Origin: Agaricicola taiwanensis
GTDB lineage: Bacteria > Pseudomonadota > Alphaproteobacteria > Rhizobiales > Methylopilaceae
Direction of reading: 5' to 3'
DNA: 64,000 nt
NCBI RefSeq assembly: GCF_014635245.1
Contig: NZ_BMCP01000005.1
Coordinates: forward strand, 109,682 to 173,681
Shown here: positions 1 to 7,948 of the stretch, piece by piece
How positions within the stretch are numbered: position 1 is the first letter of the stretch
How the letters are laid out: every line of letters starts with the position of its first letter
Position numbers and translations under genes: made by a program
The notes under the pieces: model-generated
Seen by the model: the letters and a program-made list of their open reading frames with translations, nothing else
Database searches by the model: none
Told to the model about the DNA's origin: nothing

Positions 1-73
1 AGGCCAGCCAGCTTCCCGGCGAGCGCATGTGAGCCGCCTCGGGGTGGCGCTTAAATCGAGAACGACGGCAGGT

Positions 74-529
74 ATGAGCATGGGCACGAGCGGAGCGGAA
101 GGACAGGGAGGAGACACTCCCTCCCGGTTGATCGACGCCAGGATCAAGGAGCTGGGAGACTGGCGGGGCGCGACGCTGGCGCAGGTCCGCTCTCTCATCC
201 ATGAGGCCGATCCCGATGTGGTCGAGGAGTGGAAGTGGAGAGGCGTTCCGGTGTGGTCGCACGCAGGGATCATCTGCACCGGCGAGACCTACAAGACGGC
301 GGTAAAGCTGACCTTCGCCAAGGGCGCCTCGCTGGACGACCTCTCGGGCCTCTTCAATTCCAGTCTCGATGGCAACGTAAGGCGCGCCATCGACATTCAT
401 GAGGGCGAGGCGATCGACGGGAAGGCGCTGAAGGGGCTCATCCGGGCCGCCGTGGCGCTGAACATGGAGGCGGATGCCGCCCGCGCCCGAAAGCGATCGA
501 CCAGCGGCAAGGCGGCGTCGAAAAACTGA
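74..529 (+). CDS. DUF1801 domain protein
   Basis: A small soluble protein of about 151 residues. The central part, with the segment EADPDVVEEWKWRGVPVW followed by a lysine-rich strand and a FNSSLDGNVRRAI stretch, resembles the DUF1801 (YdhG-like) fold, whose biochemical role is not established. The start at 74 is preferred over an in-frame upstream start at 29 because AGGCAGGT-like sequence lies just before it and the N-terminal extension has no family counterpart. The C-terminus is basic (RARKRSTSGKAASK). It is followed 39 bases later by a monooxygenase-fold gene on the same strand; the two may be co-transcribed. Family assignment is by motif only. Confidence 0.6.
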   Translation: MSMGTSGAEGQGGDTPSRLIDARIKELGDWRGATLAQVRSLIHEADPDVVEEWKWRGVPVWSHAGIICTGETYKTAVKLTFAKGASLDDLSGLFNSSLDGNVRRAIDIHEGEAIDGKALKGLIRAAVALNMEADAARARKRSTSGKAASKN

Positions 530-568
530 TGCCGTGCCGAGAGGACCCTCTAACCGGAGATCATCGCC

Positions 569-889
569 ATGAGCATCATCACCAAGGAAGGCGGGCACGT
601 CACCCAGATCACCACCGTCGAGACCGCGCCTGAGCATCAGGAGGAGCTTCTCAGGATCCTGACCGAGCGGGCGCGCTTCATGGCGATGCAGGAGGGTTTC
701 GTCTCCATCAGCCTGCACCGCAGCCTCGACGGCAAAAAGATCGTCAATTACGTGCAGTGGACCACGCGGGAGCTCCTGGAACAGGCCCACCACGCCCCGG
801 AATTCAGGGACAGATGGCCGGAGGTGAGTGAACTCAGCGAGGCAGCCGTGCCCTGTCTCTATGAGGTGGTGCATACGGAATCGAAGTGA
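569..889 (+). CDS. Antibiotic biosynthesis monooxygenase (ABM) domain protein
   Basis: A 106-residue single-domain protein of the dimeric alpha/beta-barrel ABM family. It shows the typical order of strand (QITTVETAPEHQEEL), helix (LRILTERARFMAMQEGF), strand (SISLHRSLDGKKIVNYVQW) and the closing helix. Members include quinone-forming monooxygenases and haem-degrading enzymes, so the substrate cannot be named. A ribosome-binding sequence CCGGAG lies 12 bases before the ATG. About 110 bases of apparently empty sequence separate it from the convergent NsrR-type regulator gene. Confidence 0.7.
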   Translation: MSIITKEGGHVTQITTVETAPEHQEELLRILTERARFMAMQEGFVSISLHRSLDGKKIVNYVQWTTRELLEQAHHAPEFRDRWPEVSELSEAAVPCLYEVVHTESK

Positions 890-999
890 GCGTCGCCGCT
901 CGCCCCAGCTTTTTCCCCCGCCGAGGTGCTCATGCTGCCGTCCCTCCTCGCTTAGCGGAAAAAGCGGCGAGGGAAATCCATTCCAGGCTCGCGAATTTG

Positions 1000-1416
1000 C
1001 TAGCGCCGCCAGAGCAGGGAGAGCGCCGTGCCGCCGGCGGGCAGATCGGCGAAGGTGTAGCGGTCGAAGACCGACATGAAGGCGGCCACCGCCTCGTTAA
1101 GAACCTTGGTCATGCCGCAGCCGGCGGCGATGGAGCAGGAGCCGCAGTCGACCAGTTCGAGCCCTTCCTCCATCTCCTTGATGACGTCGCCCACGCGGAT
1201 CTCAGCGGGCGGTTTTGCCAGCCGGACGCCGCCGCTTCGCCCGCGTGTGGTCTCCACGAAACCCGCCTTACCCAACCGATGCACCACCTTCATGAGATGG
1301 TTGTGCGAGATGCCATAGGCGCCCGCGATCTCGCCGATCGAGCACAGACGCTCCTCGTGCGCGGACAGATAGATCATGACGCGCAGGGCGTAATCGGTGT
1401 GGAGCGTCAGGCGCAT
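1000..1416 (-). CDS. nsrR: Rrf2-family iron-sulfur regulator, NsrR type
   Basis: A 138-residue Rrf2-family repressor. Residues 1-75 form the winged helix (MRLTLHTDYALRVMIYL, then GISHNHLMKVVHRLGKAGFV), closely matching NsrR. Three cysteines at 91, 94 and 100 (C-x2-C-x5-C) can ligate an iron-sulfur cluster; in NsrR the cluster senses nitric oxide and its damage relieves repression. The cysteine spacing differs slightly from the E. coli protein (C-x4-C-x5-C). It is divergent from a truncated haemoglobin gene, and the shared 97-base region holds AT-rich inverted repeats like NsrR operators. RirA or another Rrf2 type remains possible, but the N-terminus and the haemoglobin neighbour favour NsrR. 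Confidence 0.8.
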   Translation of the reverse strand: MRLTLHTDYALRVMIYLSAHEERLCSIGEIAGAYGISHNHLMKVVHRLGKAGFVETTRGRSGGVRLAKPPAEIRVGDVIKEMEEGLELVDCGSCSIAAGCGMTKVLNEAVAAFMSVFDRYTFADLPAGGTALSLLWRR

Positions 1417-1513
1417 GGCTCATCCAAAATGTCGCATCTTGAAAACATGTATTCTTGTTGAATGTTTAGCAAGAGTAATTCATGTATCTCATGTACATCA
1501 TTAGGAGGCCGTC
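1417..1513. promoter_or_regulatory. Divergent promoter region with NsrR-like inverted repeats
   Basis: The AT-rich region between the regulator and the haemoglobin gene contains AAAATG-TCG-CATCTT at 1426-1440, an inverted repeat with one mismatch that resembles the AAGATG/CATCTT half-sites of NsrR operators. A second inverted repeat, ATGTA...TACAT, lies at 1482-1498, and AACAT...ATGTT lies between them. The haemoglobin ATG is preceded by TTAGGAGGCCGTC, a strong ribosome-binding site. The operator role is inferred. Confidence 0.5.
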
Positions 1514-1921
1514 ATGGACGGTGTCTTGAGCGAAGAGCAACTGAGGGAGCTGGTGATCAGCTTCTACGGAAGCGTGCGCCGCCACCCGCGGCTGGGGCCG
1601 ATCTTCGAGGCCCAGGTGCACGATTGGGAGGAGCACATCGACAGGCTCACCCGGTTCTGGTCGTCGCTGATGCTCGGCTCCGGCCGCTACAAGGGCAATC
1701 CCTTTGCCGCCCATCAGCCATTGGCACCTCAGCTCGACGAGGCGCTGTTCCAGGAGTGGCTCGGTCTTTGGGCTGAAGCCGCTGACCGCCATTTCCCCCC
1801 ATCTGTCTCGTCTGCGCTAAAACAGAAGGCACAGAGAATCGCGTCCAGCCTTCAGGCCGGCCTGCTGTTCCGCTGCGATGCCCAGACAGGAGCAGTCCCG
1901 CCCGCCCGGGCGGATCATTGA
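1514..1921 (+). CDS. Group III truncated haemoglobin
   Basis: A 135-residue truncated globin of group III (Ctb-like). The helix-B tyrosine is Y18 in SFYGSV; the WEEHIDRLTRFWSS segment and the YKGNPFAAHQPL motif carrying the likely proximal histidine H67 are characteristic. Such globins bind oxygen and nitric oxide in the cytoplasm and are linked to nitrosative stress protection. It is divergent from an NsrR-type gene and followed after 24 bases by a membrane protein gene, so an NO-inducible two-gene operon is likely. The last 20 or so residues (DAQTGAVPPARADH) are longer than usual and poorly conserved. Confidence 0.82.
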   Translation: MDGVLSEEQLRELVISFYGSVRRHPRLGPIFEAQVHDWEEHIDRLTRFWSSLMLGSGRYKGNPFAAHQPLAPQLDEALFQEWLGLWAEAADRHFPPSVSSALKQKAQRIASSLQAGLLFRCDAQTGAVPPARADH

Positions 1922-1945
1922 GCGTCACCTACGGGAGCTTCCCAA

Positions 1946-3400
1946 ATGACACGTTCGCATGCGTACTCCGATCCGGCGGCACCCGCCGCCGGAGGGGCTT
2001 TCACCTGCCGTCTCCACGGCCGGTGGGGGCTCGCCAGTCTTGCCGCTCTCGCCCCGACCATCTGGGCGACCACGGCGGAGGCCCACGTCAAGTGGTTCGC
2101 GCCCTACATCGTCAACGCCTCGCCAGCGCCCATCGGACGTACGCTGGCGGACATCTGGTTCTGGACCGCGATCGTTCTCGTCCTCGCGTTTTTCCTGGCG
2201 ACACGCGCCGTGGAGAAAAGCCCGACGGGCGAGGCCATCCTCTCTGGTCTCGACAGGGTGACGGAACCGCTCTGGACGCGGCTTGACGATTTTGTGCGTG
2301 CGGTGATCGGCGCCTTCTTCGTGGCCGTCTTCGCCGTGGGCGGGGTCTATCTCACGCCCGATCTGCAGACCCCGGCGGAGTGGGTGTCCTGGCTGCAGCT
2401 CCTCATCGCCTTCGGCGTGTTCTCCCGGCGCACCATGCCGCTGTCGGCGGCGGGCATCATCCTACTGTGGGTGCTGGCGCTCAGGGACTACGATCTCTTC
2501 CACCTGCTCGACTATCTCGCCCTTGGCGTCGCCGTGGCGGCCTATCTCGTGCTCGCCGCCTCCAGCAACGAGGACTGGCGCAAGCACAGGTTCGAGGTGT
2601 TGCGGTGGGGTGTTGCCATCGCCCTGATGTGGTCGAGCCTGGAGAAGTTCGCCTATCCCGACTGGTTCTATCCGCTGGTCGAGGAGAAGCCCTTCCTGAC
2701 CTTCGGCATGCCGCGTGATGTGTTCATTCCCATGGCGGGCGTGGCCGAATTCACCATGGGCTTCGGCCTCCTGTGGACGCCTCTGGTGCGGCGGCTTTCG
2801 GCGATCGCGCTGTTCATCATCTTCAACGCCGCGGTCTATCCCTTCGGCCGGATCGACTTGGTCGGCCATGCGCTGATCATGGCCATCATCGTGGCGATCG
2901 CTGCCGATCACACCCGGGAGATGCGTGTGCTGCCGGCGCTGCGGCGGGCTTTTGTGGGCGTTCCGGCGGGGCTTGTCGCGGCGCTGGTGCTCTTCTCCTC
3001 CGCCTACTGGGGCCTGCATCTGGCCTTCTATGGTGCGAACTCAGGAGGCGAGCAGGCGGCGCTGATGACCACCCATACGCCCAATGCCGAACATCCGCAT
3101 GCGACCGACGCAGGCGCGAGCGTGGTGCCCAATCCGTCGGCCATGGCAGCCTATGCCAAGACCATGAGCACCATGCACGGCCCGATGATGGAAGGCATGC
3201 AGCATCCGGATCCTGATGTCGCCTTCATCAAGGGCATGATCCCGCACCATCAGGGCGCGATCGACATGTCCGAGGTGGTGCTGCAATACGGCCGCGACCC
3301 CACGACCCACGCGCTGGCGCGGCACTTCATCGCGGAGCAGAAGGCGGAGATCGCCGAGATGCAGAACTGGCTGAAGAGCCGGGGCATCGCGGTCGACTGA
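1946..3400 (+). CDS. Polytopic membrane protein fused to a DUF305 domain
   Basis: A 484-residue two-part protein. After a possible cleavable or anchoring hydrophobic segment ending near AEAHVKWF, residues about 60-365 hold roughly eight hydrophobic segments resembling DoxX-like membrane proteins. A His/Met-rich linker (HTPNAEHPHATDAG; MSTMHGPMMEGMQH) leads to a DUF305 domain at about 418-480 with the hallmark FIKGMIPHHQGAIDM. DUF305 proteins such as CopM are periplasmic metal-binding proteins, so the tail probably binds copper or another metal outside the membrane. It follows the haemoglobin gene and probably shares its NO-responsive promoter. The exact function is unknown; a role in metal or redox handling during nitrosative stress is inference. 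Confidence 0.7.
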   Translation: MTRSHAYSDPAAPAAGGAFTCRLHGRWGLASLAALAPTIWATTAEAHVKWFAPYIVNASPAPIGRTLADIWFWTAIVLVLAFFLATRAVEKSPTGEAILSGLDRVTEPLWTRLDDFVRAVIGAFFVAVFAVGGVYLTPDLQTPAEWVSWLQLLIAFGVFSRRTMPLSAAGIILLWVLALRDYDLFHLLDYLALGVAVAAYLVLAASSNEDWRKHRFEVLRWGVAIALMWSSLEKFAYPDWFYPLVEEKPFLTFGMPRDVFIPMAGVAEFTMGFGLLWTPLVRRLSAIALFIIFNAAVYPFGRIDLVGHALIMAIIVAIAADHTREMRVLPALRRAFVGVPAGLVAALVLFSSAYWGLHLAFYGANSGGEQAALMTTHTPNAEHPHATDAGASVVPNPSAMAAYAKTMSTMHGPMMEGMQHPDPDVAFIKGMIPHHQGAIDMSEVVLQYGRDPTTHALARHFIAEQKAEIAEMQNWLKSRGIAVD

Positions 3401-3417
3401 GGCTCGACCAAAAAATT

Positions 3418-3450
3418 GAGGATGCCGGCTCAACGCCAGCATCCTTTTCT
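3418..3450. terminator. Bidirectional rho-independent terminator
   Basis: AGGATGC at 3419-3425 pairs with GCATCCT at 3439-3445. A T-run follows on the plus strand, and a TTTTTT run (from the A-run at 3410-3415) follows on the minus strand. It sits between the convergent DUF305 fusion gene and the dehydrogenase gene and can serve both. Confidence 0.75.
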
Positions 3451-3489
3451 TTGCCGGGCGCTGCCCTTCGGCAGCGGGCCCGTGGCGGC

Positions 3490-4563
3490 TCAGATGTTGG
3501 ATCCGCGAATGGCCTCGCAGACGGCGCGGGTGACCTCCTCGGTGGTGGCCCTTCCGCCCACGTCGGGTGTCAGCACGCCGTCCGCCGTCACGGCCTCCAC
3601 CGCGCGCATCAGCCGGGTCGCGGCGCTCGCCTCACCAAGGTGGTCGAGCATCTGCGCGGCGGTCCAGAAGGTGGCGACGGGATTGGCGATGCCCTTGCCG
3701 GTGATGTCGAAGGCCGAACCGTGGATGGGCTCGAACATCGAGGGGTAGCGGCGCTCCGGGTCGATGTTGGCAGTCGGGGCGACGCCGAGGCTGCCGGCGA
3801 GAGCTCCGGCAAGGTCTGACAGGATGTCGGCGTGCAGATTGGTGGCGACGATGGTGTCGAGGCTCTGCGGCTTCAGGGTCATGCGCACGGTCATGGCGTC
3901 GACCAGCATCTTGTCCCAGGTGACGTCGGGGAATTCCGCCGCCACCTCGGCCGCGATTTCGTCCCACATCACCATGCCGTGGCGCTGGGCGTTGGACTTG
4001 GTGACGACGGTCAGGAGCTTGCGCGGGCGCGACTGCGCCAGACGGAAGGCATAGCGCATGATGCGGGTGACGCCGACGCGGGTGAAGATGGCGACCTCGG
4101 TGCCCACCTCCTCCGGCAGGCCGCGGTGTGCTCGGCCGCCGTGGCCGGAATATTCGCCCTCCGAATTCTCGCGCACGATGACCCAGTCGAGATCACCGGG
4201 GCCGACGCCCGCCAGCGGCGAGGCGATGCCCGGCAGGATGCGGGTCGGCCGTACATTGGCATATTGATCGAAGCCCTGGCAGATGGGCAGGCGCAGGCCC
4301 CAGAGGGTGATGTGGTCGGGCACATCGGGCGCGCCGACGGCGCCGAAGAAGATCGCGTCGAAGGGCTTCAGCTGCTGGATTCCGTCCTCCGGCATCATGC
4401 GGCCGTGCTTCTTGTAATAGTCGGAGCCCCAGTCGAACTCCTGGACGCTGAGGCTGAAATCGCCCGAGCGCTGCTGCAGGGCCTCCAGGGCCTGGAGCCC
4501 GGCGGCGATGACTTCGGGGCCGATGCCGTCGGCGGGAATGGCGGCGATCTTGTGGGTGCGCAT
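3490..4563 (-). CDS. dmlA: D-malate / tartrate dehydrogenase (decarboxylating)
   Basis: A 357-residue member of the isocitrate/isopropylmalate dehydrogenase family, tartrate dehydrogenase/D-malate dehydrogenase branch. It has the IAAIPADGIGPEV nucleotide-site start, the VRENSEGEYSGHGG substrate loop, the TKSNAQRHG lysine segment and the FEPIHGSAFDITGKGIANP signature. The enzyme oxidatively decarboxylates D-malate, tartrate or a related 2-hydroxyacid with NAD, in the cytoplasm. It lies 74 bases downstream of a TTT binding-protein gene on the same strand, under an apparent GntR operator, which suggests uptake and oxidation of one hydroxycarboxylate. LeuB is unlikely given these motifs; the exact substrate is open. 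Confidence 0.8.
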   Translation of the reverse strand: MRTHKIAAIPADGIGPEVIAAGLQALEALQQRSGDFSLSVQEFDWGSDYYKKHGRMMPEDGIQQLKPFDAIFFGAVGAPDVPDHITLWGLRLPICQGFDQYANVRPTRILPGIASPLAGVGPGDLDWVIVRENSEGEYSGHGGRAHRGLPEEVGTEVAIFTRVGVTRIMRYAFRLAQSRPRKLLTVVTKSNAQRHGMVMWDEIAAEVAAEFPDVTWDKMLVDAMTVRMTLKPQSLDTIVATNLHADILSDLAGALAGSLGVAPTANIDPERRYPSMFEPIHGSAFDITGKGIANPVATFWTAAQMLDHLGEASAATRLMRAVEAVTADGVLTPDVGGRATTEEVTRAVCEAIRGSNI

Positions 4564-4637
4564 GATGCTTTATCCATTGGTCTGGCGCGGGGCGATGAGC
4601 GCGCTGCCGCCGCCCCGCGTAAGGCGTGAAGAGGGAG

Positions 4638-5609
4638 TTATTGTTTGGCCGAACCGGCGAGCAGCTTGCTCCAGCGTTTGATCTCGGACTGGAAGTGTTC
4701 GTCCAGGGCAGCAGGGGTGGCCATCTCGGAGGAGACCGGCTCGGTGCCGAGTGCGGCGAAACGCTCGATGACGGTCGGATTCTTGAGCGCCTTTGCCAGC
4801 GATTCCGCCAGCTTCTGCCGGATCGGCTCGGGCGTGCCTTTCGGCGCCCAGATGGCGTGCCAGGCCGAGATCTCGAAATCCTTCAATCCGCTTTCAGCCA
4901 GAGTGGGCGTGTCGGGCAGGATCGAGATCCGCTCCCGCGTCGTCACGGCATAGGGCTTGATGTCGCCGCCCTTGATCTGGTTGGCGGTGTTGGTGGTCTG
5001 GTCGCACATGAGGTCGATCTGGCCGCCAAGAAGGTCGTTCATGGCAGGGCCGGTGCCCTTGTAGGGAACCACATTCATCTTGATGCCAGTGGCGTTCACG
5101 AGCAGCTTGCCGCAGAGGTCGGACACGGCACCGACACCGGCGGTGCCAAAGGTCGCGTTGGCGCCTTCGCCCTTCAGCCAGGTGAAGAGCGCCGCCACGT
5201 CACTGGGGGCGAGATCCTTGCGGCCCACCAGCGTCATCGGCACCTCGGTGACCAGGCCGACCGAGGCCAGATCCTCGCCGGGGTTGTAGGGCAGTGTGGG
5301 GTAGAGCGCACCGAAGGTGGCAACGCCGATGTGGTAGAGCAGCAGCGTGTAGCCATCGGCTTCGGCCTTGGCGACACGCCCGGTGCCGAGCGAGCCTCCC
5401 GCGCCGCCCGCGTTCTCGATCAGCACCTGCTGGCCAAGGTCGGCCTGCATGGCGTCCGCCACCAGCCGCGCCACCGTGTCGCTCGGTCCGCCAGCAGCGG
5501 CGGGCACCACGATGGTGATGGGGCGCTCGGGATATTTGTCCTGCGCGGCCGATACGGTGGGCAGGGCGATGGCTGCTGTCATCACTGCAGCCGCAAACAA
5601 TCGCTTCAT
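4638..5609 (-). CDS. TTT transporter substrate-binding protein (Bug/TctC family)
   Basis: A 323-residue periplasmic binding protein with a signal peptide (MKRLFAAAVMTAAIALPTVSA). The YPERPITIVVPAAAGGPSDT start and the IENAGGAGGSLGTG segment are typical of Bug/TctC proteins, which capture carboxylates for the TctAB membrane components. No tctA or tctB accompanies it here, so it must use membrane subunits encoded elsewhere (perhaps those near 28-29 kb) or act as an orphan receptor. It heads an operon with the D-malate/tartrate dehydrogenase gene and is divergent from a GntR regulator. Confidence 0.88.
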   Translation of the reverse strand: MKRLFAAAVMTAAIALPTVSAAQDKYPERPITIVVPAAAGGPSDTVARLVADAMQADLGQQVLIENAGGAGGSLGTGRVAKAEADGYTLLLYHIGVATFGALYPTLPYNPGEDLASVGLVTEVPMTLVGRKDLAPSDVAALFTWLKGEGANATFGTAGVGAVSDLCGKLLVNATGIKMNVVPYKGTGPAMNDLLGGQIDLMCDQTTNTANQIKGGDIKPYAVTTRERISILPDTPTLAESGLKDFEISAWHAIWAPKGTPEPIRQKLAESLAKALKNPTVIERFAALGTEPVSSEMATPAALDEHFQSEIKRWSKLLAGSAKQ

Positions 5610-5662
5610 GTCTTCCTCCTGGGATCATCTCTCTTTGCGGCAGCCTTCTCGGGGGCTGTTGT

Positions 5663-5698
5663 CTTGCATGGTATCTTGCATGCAAGATGGAATGCAAG
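5663..5698. promoter_or_regulatory. 36-bp dyad operator between binding-protein and GntR genes
   Basis: A symmetric element centred at 5680/5681. The core ATCTTGCATGCAAGAT (5673-5688) is a perfect 16-bp palindrome, flanked symmetrically by CTTGCAT (5663-5669) and ATGCAAG (5692-5698); 15 of 18 positions per half match. It lies in the divergent intergenic region and is the obvious candidate operator for the adjacent FCD-type GntR repressor. Confidence 0.75.
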
Positions 5699-5755
5699 TG
5701 GACATGGCCTGCGTCTTTTGTCAAAGCTCACATCTGTGAAGGCGAAAGGAATGGC

Positions 5756-6493
5756 ATGAGCAACGGCAGGCAGCCGGCGGCATCGCGCTGGGACGTGACG
5801 GAGGGCAGGGTGGCCGGGCGAGCGGAAGCCGGCGCTCCGGAGGGGCGAGCGGAAGCCGCCTACCGCTATCTCAGGGACGCCATTCTCTCCGATGTTCTGC
5901 CGGCTGGTTTTCAGGCCGCGGAAAATGAGATCGCGTCAAAGCTCGGGATGAGCCGCACGCCGGTCCATGAGGCCATGGCCCGCCTGCAGGAGGAGGGGCT
6001 GGTCCAGATCCTGCCGCGCAAGGGCATTCTGGTGCGCGCCCTCACGCCATCGGACCTTCTGGAGATCTATGATGTGCTGATCGCGCTGGAGGGCGCGGCC
6101 GCTGAACTTCTGGCGGAGCAGGGCGACAAGGCGCCCGTCCACGCGGAGCTGCAGGCGGACACCGATGCCATGGCCGCGGCTCTCAAGGCCGGCGATCTCG
6201 AAGCCTGGCGCGCCGCAGACGAGCGCTTCCACGATGTGCTGGTCGATGGCTGCGGCAACCGCCGCATCAAACGCATGGCGGCAACGGTCACGGTCCAGTC
6301 GCACCGTGCGCGGCGGCTGACGCTGCATCTGCGTCCGACGCCTGCCGCTTCAACTGCGGAGCATCAGGCCATCATCGATGCCATCGGCGCGGGGAATGTC
6401 ACCGCCGCCGGAGAAGCCGCGCGCGCCCACCGCCGGCACGCGCGCAGCCAGTTGGTCCCCATCCTAAAGCGCATCAACTTCCAGCAGTTCTGA
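5756..6493 (+). CDS. GntR-family regulator, FadR/FCD subfamily
   Basis: A regulator of about 245 residues. The N-terminal winged helix (YRYLRDAILSDVLPAG ... LGMSRTPVHEAMARLQEEG) is followed by an all-helical FCD ligand domain (LEIYDVLIALEGAAAELLA; ADERFHDVLVDGCGN; histidine-rich C-terminus) that binds small carboxylates, often with a metal. The start at 5756 is chosen because AAGGA precedes it; upstream in-frame starts would run through the operator. Divergent to the binding-protein/dehydrogenase operon, it probably represses both directions through the 36-bp dyad and is released by the imported acid. Confidence 0.87.
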   Translation: MSNGRQPAASRWDVTEGRVAGRAEAGAPEGRAEAAYRYLRDAILSDVLPAGFQAAENEIASKLGMSRTPVHEAMARLQEEGLVQILPRKGILVRALTPSDLLEIYDVLIALEGAAAELLAEQGDKAPVHAELQADTDAMAAALKAGDLEAWRAADERFHDVLVDGCGNRRIKRMAATVTVQSHRARRLTLHLRPTPAASTAEHQAIIDAIGAGNVTAAGEAARAHRRHARSQLVPILKRINFQQF

Positions 6494-6508
6494 GGAGAGA
6501 CCGTCCGC

Positions 6509-7867
6509 TCAGTTTCGGCTGCCGGCCTCGATCAGAGCGGTGAACGCGCGGACCGAGCTGAGGTTCTCAAGGTCCATCAGCATGTCGAAGGCGCGGTCGG
6601 CCGTGGCGGCGTCGAGGCTGCGGGCGGCGCAGTCGGTGAACTTGGCGCGTAGCATGCCCGGCGGCAGCGGCGCCTTCGGGCCCATGCCCAGCGGCAGCGG
6701 CACCTCCTTGTGGAGGCTTGTTCCATCGGCTCGCGTCACCGTCACCTCTGCACCATAGTCGTTGCTGTCGTCGTCATGCGGCTCGGTCTCGACGAGGCCC
6801 ACCAGCCGCCGCACCTCTTCGTCTCTCAAGGCACTCTCCTCGAAATGATCCAGCCGCACCGCGCCGTCCTTGAGCGCCCGGGCCATGGCATAGGCCAGCG
6901 AAAACTTGGCGCTGAGCGCGCTGTCGGGGCGCTGGAGCACATGGGGCAGCAGCCGTCGGCGGTACATGCGCACCTTGATGCCGGTGATGTCGCCGGCCGC
7001 GCCTAGTCCCTCGCCATGGAGCGCGATGGCGGCGTCGATGGCGGCATGGACGCTGTAGACGCAAGGGTATTTCTTGATGGACATGCCGGGATCAAGCAGG
7101 TCGAGCGGCTCGCCCCAGCCCTCCATCATCCGCGCGGCGTCATGGGTGCCGGGGCCATTGAAGACCTCCAGGAAGCCCTGGCCATGCTCGAAGGCGACGG
7201 GCGAGCCCACGATGCCTTTTTCCGCCATGAGCGCGGCAAAGAGGCCGTTGCGGGCGGCAAGGCCGGCGTGGAGCGGCTTCACCGGCGTGCCGAAGTTGGC
7301 CTTGATGCCCGACGCCATGGAGGCGGCGATGGCGAGCGCGTGACCGATCTTCTCCGGGGGCAGATCGAGCAGGCGGGTGGCCGCCGCGGTGGCGCCGAAG
7401 ATGCCGAGCGTCGCCGTCGGATGCCAGCCCTTCTCGTAGTGATGGAAGTTGACGCCGCGCGCGATGCGCGTCGCTGCCTCCAGCCCCACGATATAGGCCT
7501 CCAGCATGCGCGCGCCGGAAAGATCCAGCGCCTCGCTCAGTGCCAGGATGCCGGGCACGATGATGACGCTGGGGTGGCCGGCCATGGATTTCGAGGTATC
7601 GTCATAGTCGAGCGCATGGCCTGCCGTGCCATTGGCGAGCGCGGCCTCGAGCCGGTTCACCCGCCTGCGGTGGCCCAGCACCAGGCAAGGGCCGGGCGCC
7701 GGCTCCTCGACCGTCAGCACCGCGCGGGTGATCTCGGCATCGGCGCCCAAGAGGGCGCAGCCGATGGTGTCGGCGATGGCATCTTTCGCCCAGCGGAGGG
7801 CTTCCGGCGGAAACGAGGGGTAGTGAAGCGCGGCGATACGGCCGGCAAGGTCTGCGGCGACAGGCAT
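6509..7867 (-). CDS. MmgE/PrpD family protein
   Basis: A 452-residue protein of the MmgE/PrpD family, whose characterised members are 2-methylcitrate dehydratase and cis-aconitate decarboxylase. Family landmarks are HALDYDDTSKSMAGHPS, GVNFHHYEKGWHPTATLG and GTPVKPLHAGLAARNG, followed by the smaller C-terminal domain. It is probably a cytoplasmic lyase, dehydratase or isomerase for a small carboxylic acid; the substrate is not predictable. It is convergent with the GntR gene (15-base gap). One of four PrpD-like genes in this window. Confidence 0.85.
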   Translation of the reverse strand: MPVAADLAGRIAALHYPSFPPEALRWAKDAIADTIGCALLGADAEITRAVLTVEEPAPGPCLVLGHRRRVNRLEAALANGTAGHALDYDDTSKSMAGHPSVIIVPGILALSEALDLSGARMLEAYIVGLEAATRIARGVNFHHYEKGWHPTATLGIFGATAAATRLLDLPPEKIGHALAIAASMASGIKANFGTPVKPLHAGLAARNGLFAALMAEKGIVGSPVAFEHGQGFLEVFNGPGTHDAARMMEGWGEPLDLLDPGMSIKKYPCVYSVHAAIDAAIALHGEGLGAAGDITGIKVRMYRRRLLPHVLQRPDSALSAKFSLAYAMARALKDGAVRLDHFEESALRDEEVRRLVGLVETEPHDDDSNDYGAEVTVTRADGTSLHKEVPLPLGMGPKAPLPPGMLRAKFTDCAARSLDAATADRAFDMLMDLENLSSVRAFTALIEAGSRN

Positions 7868-7948
7868 GGTTCCTCCCGTTGGCGGCCTTCTGGTGGGCCG
7901 ATGCTGCGGACAATCTACAATGTGGAGACGAACCGCAAGCCTGCGGAT

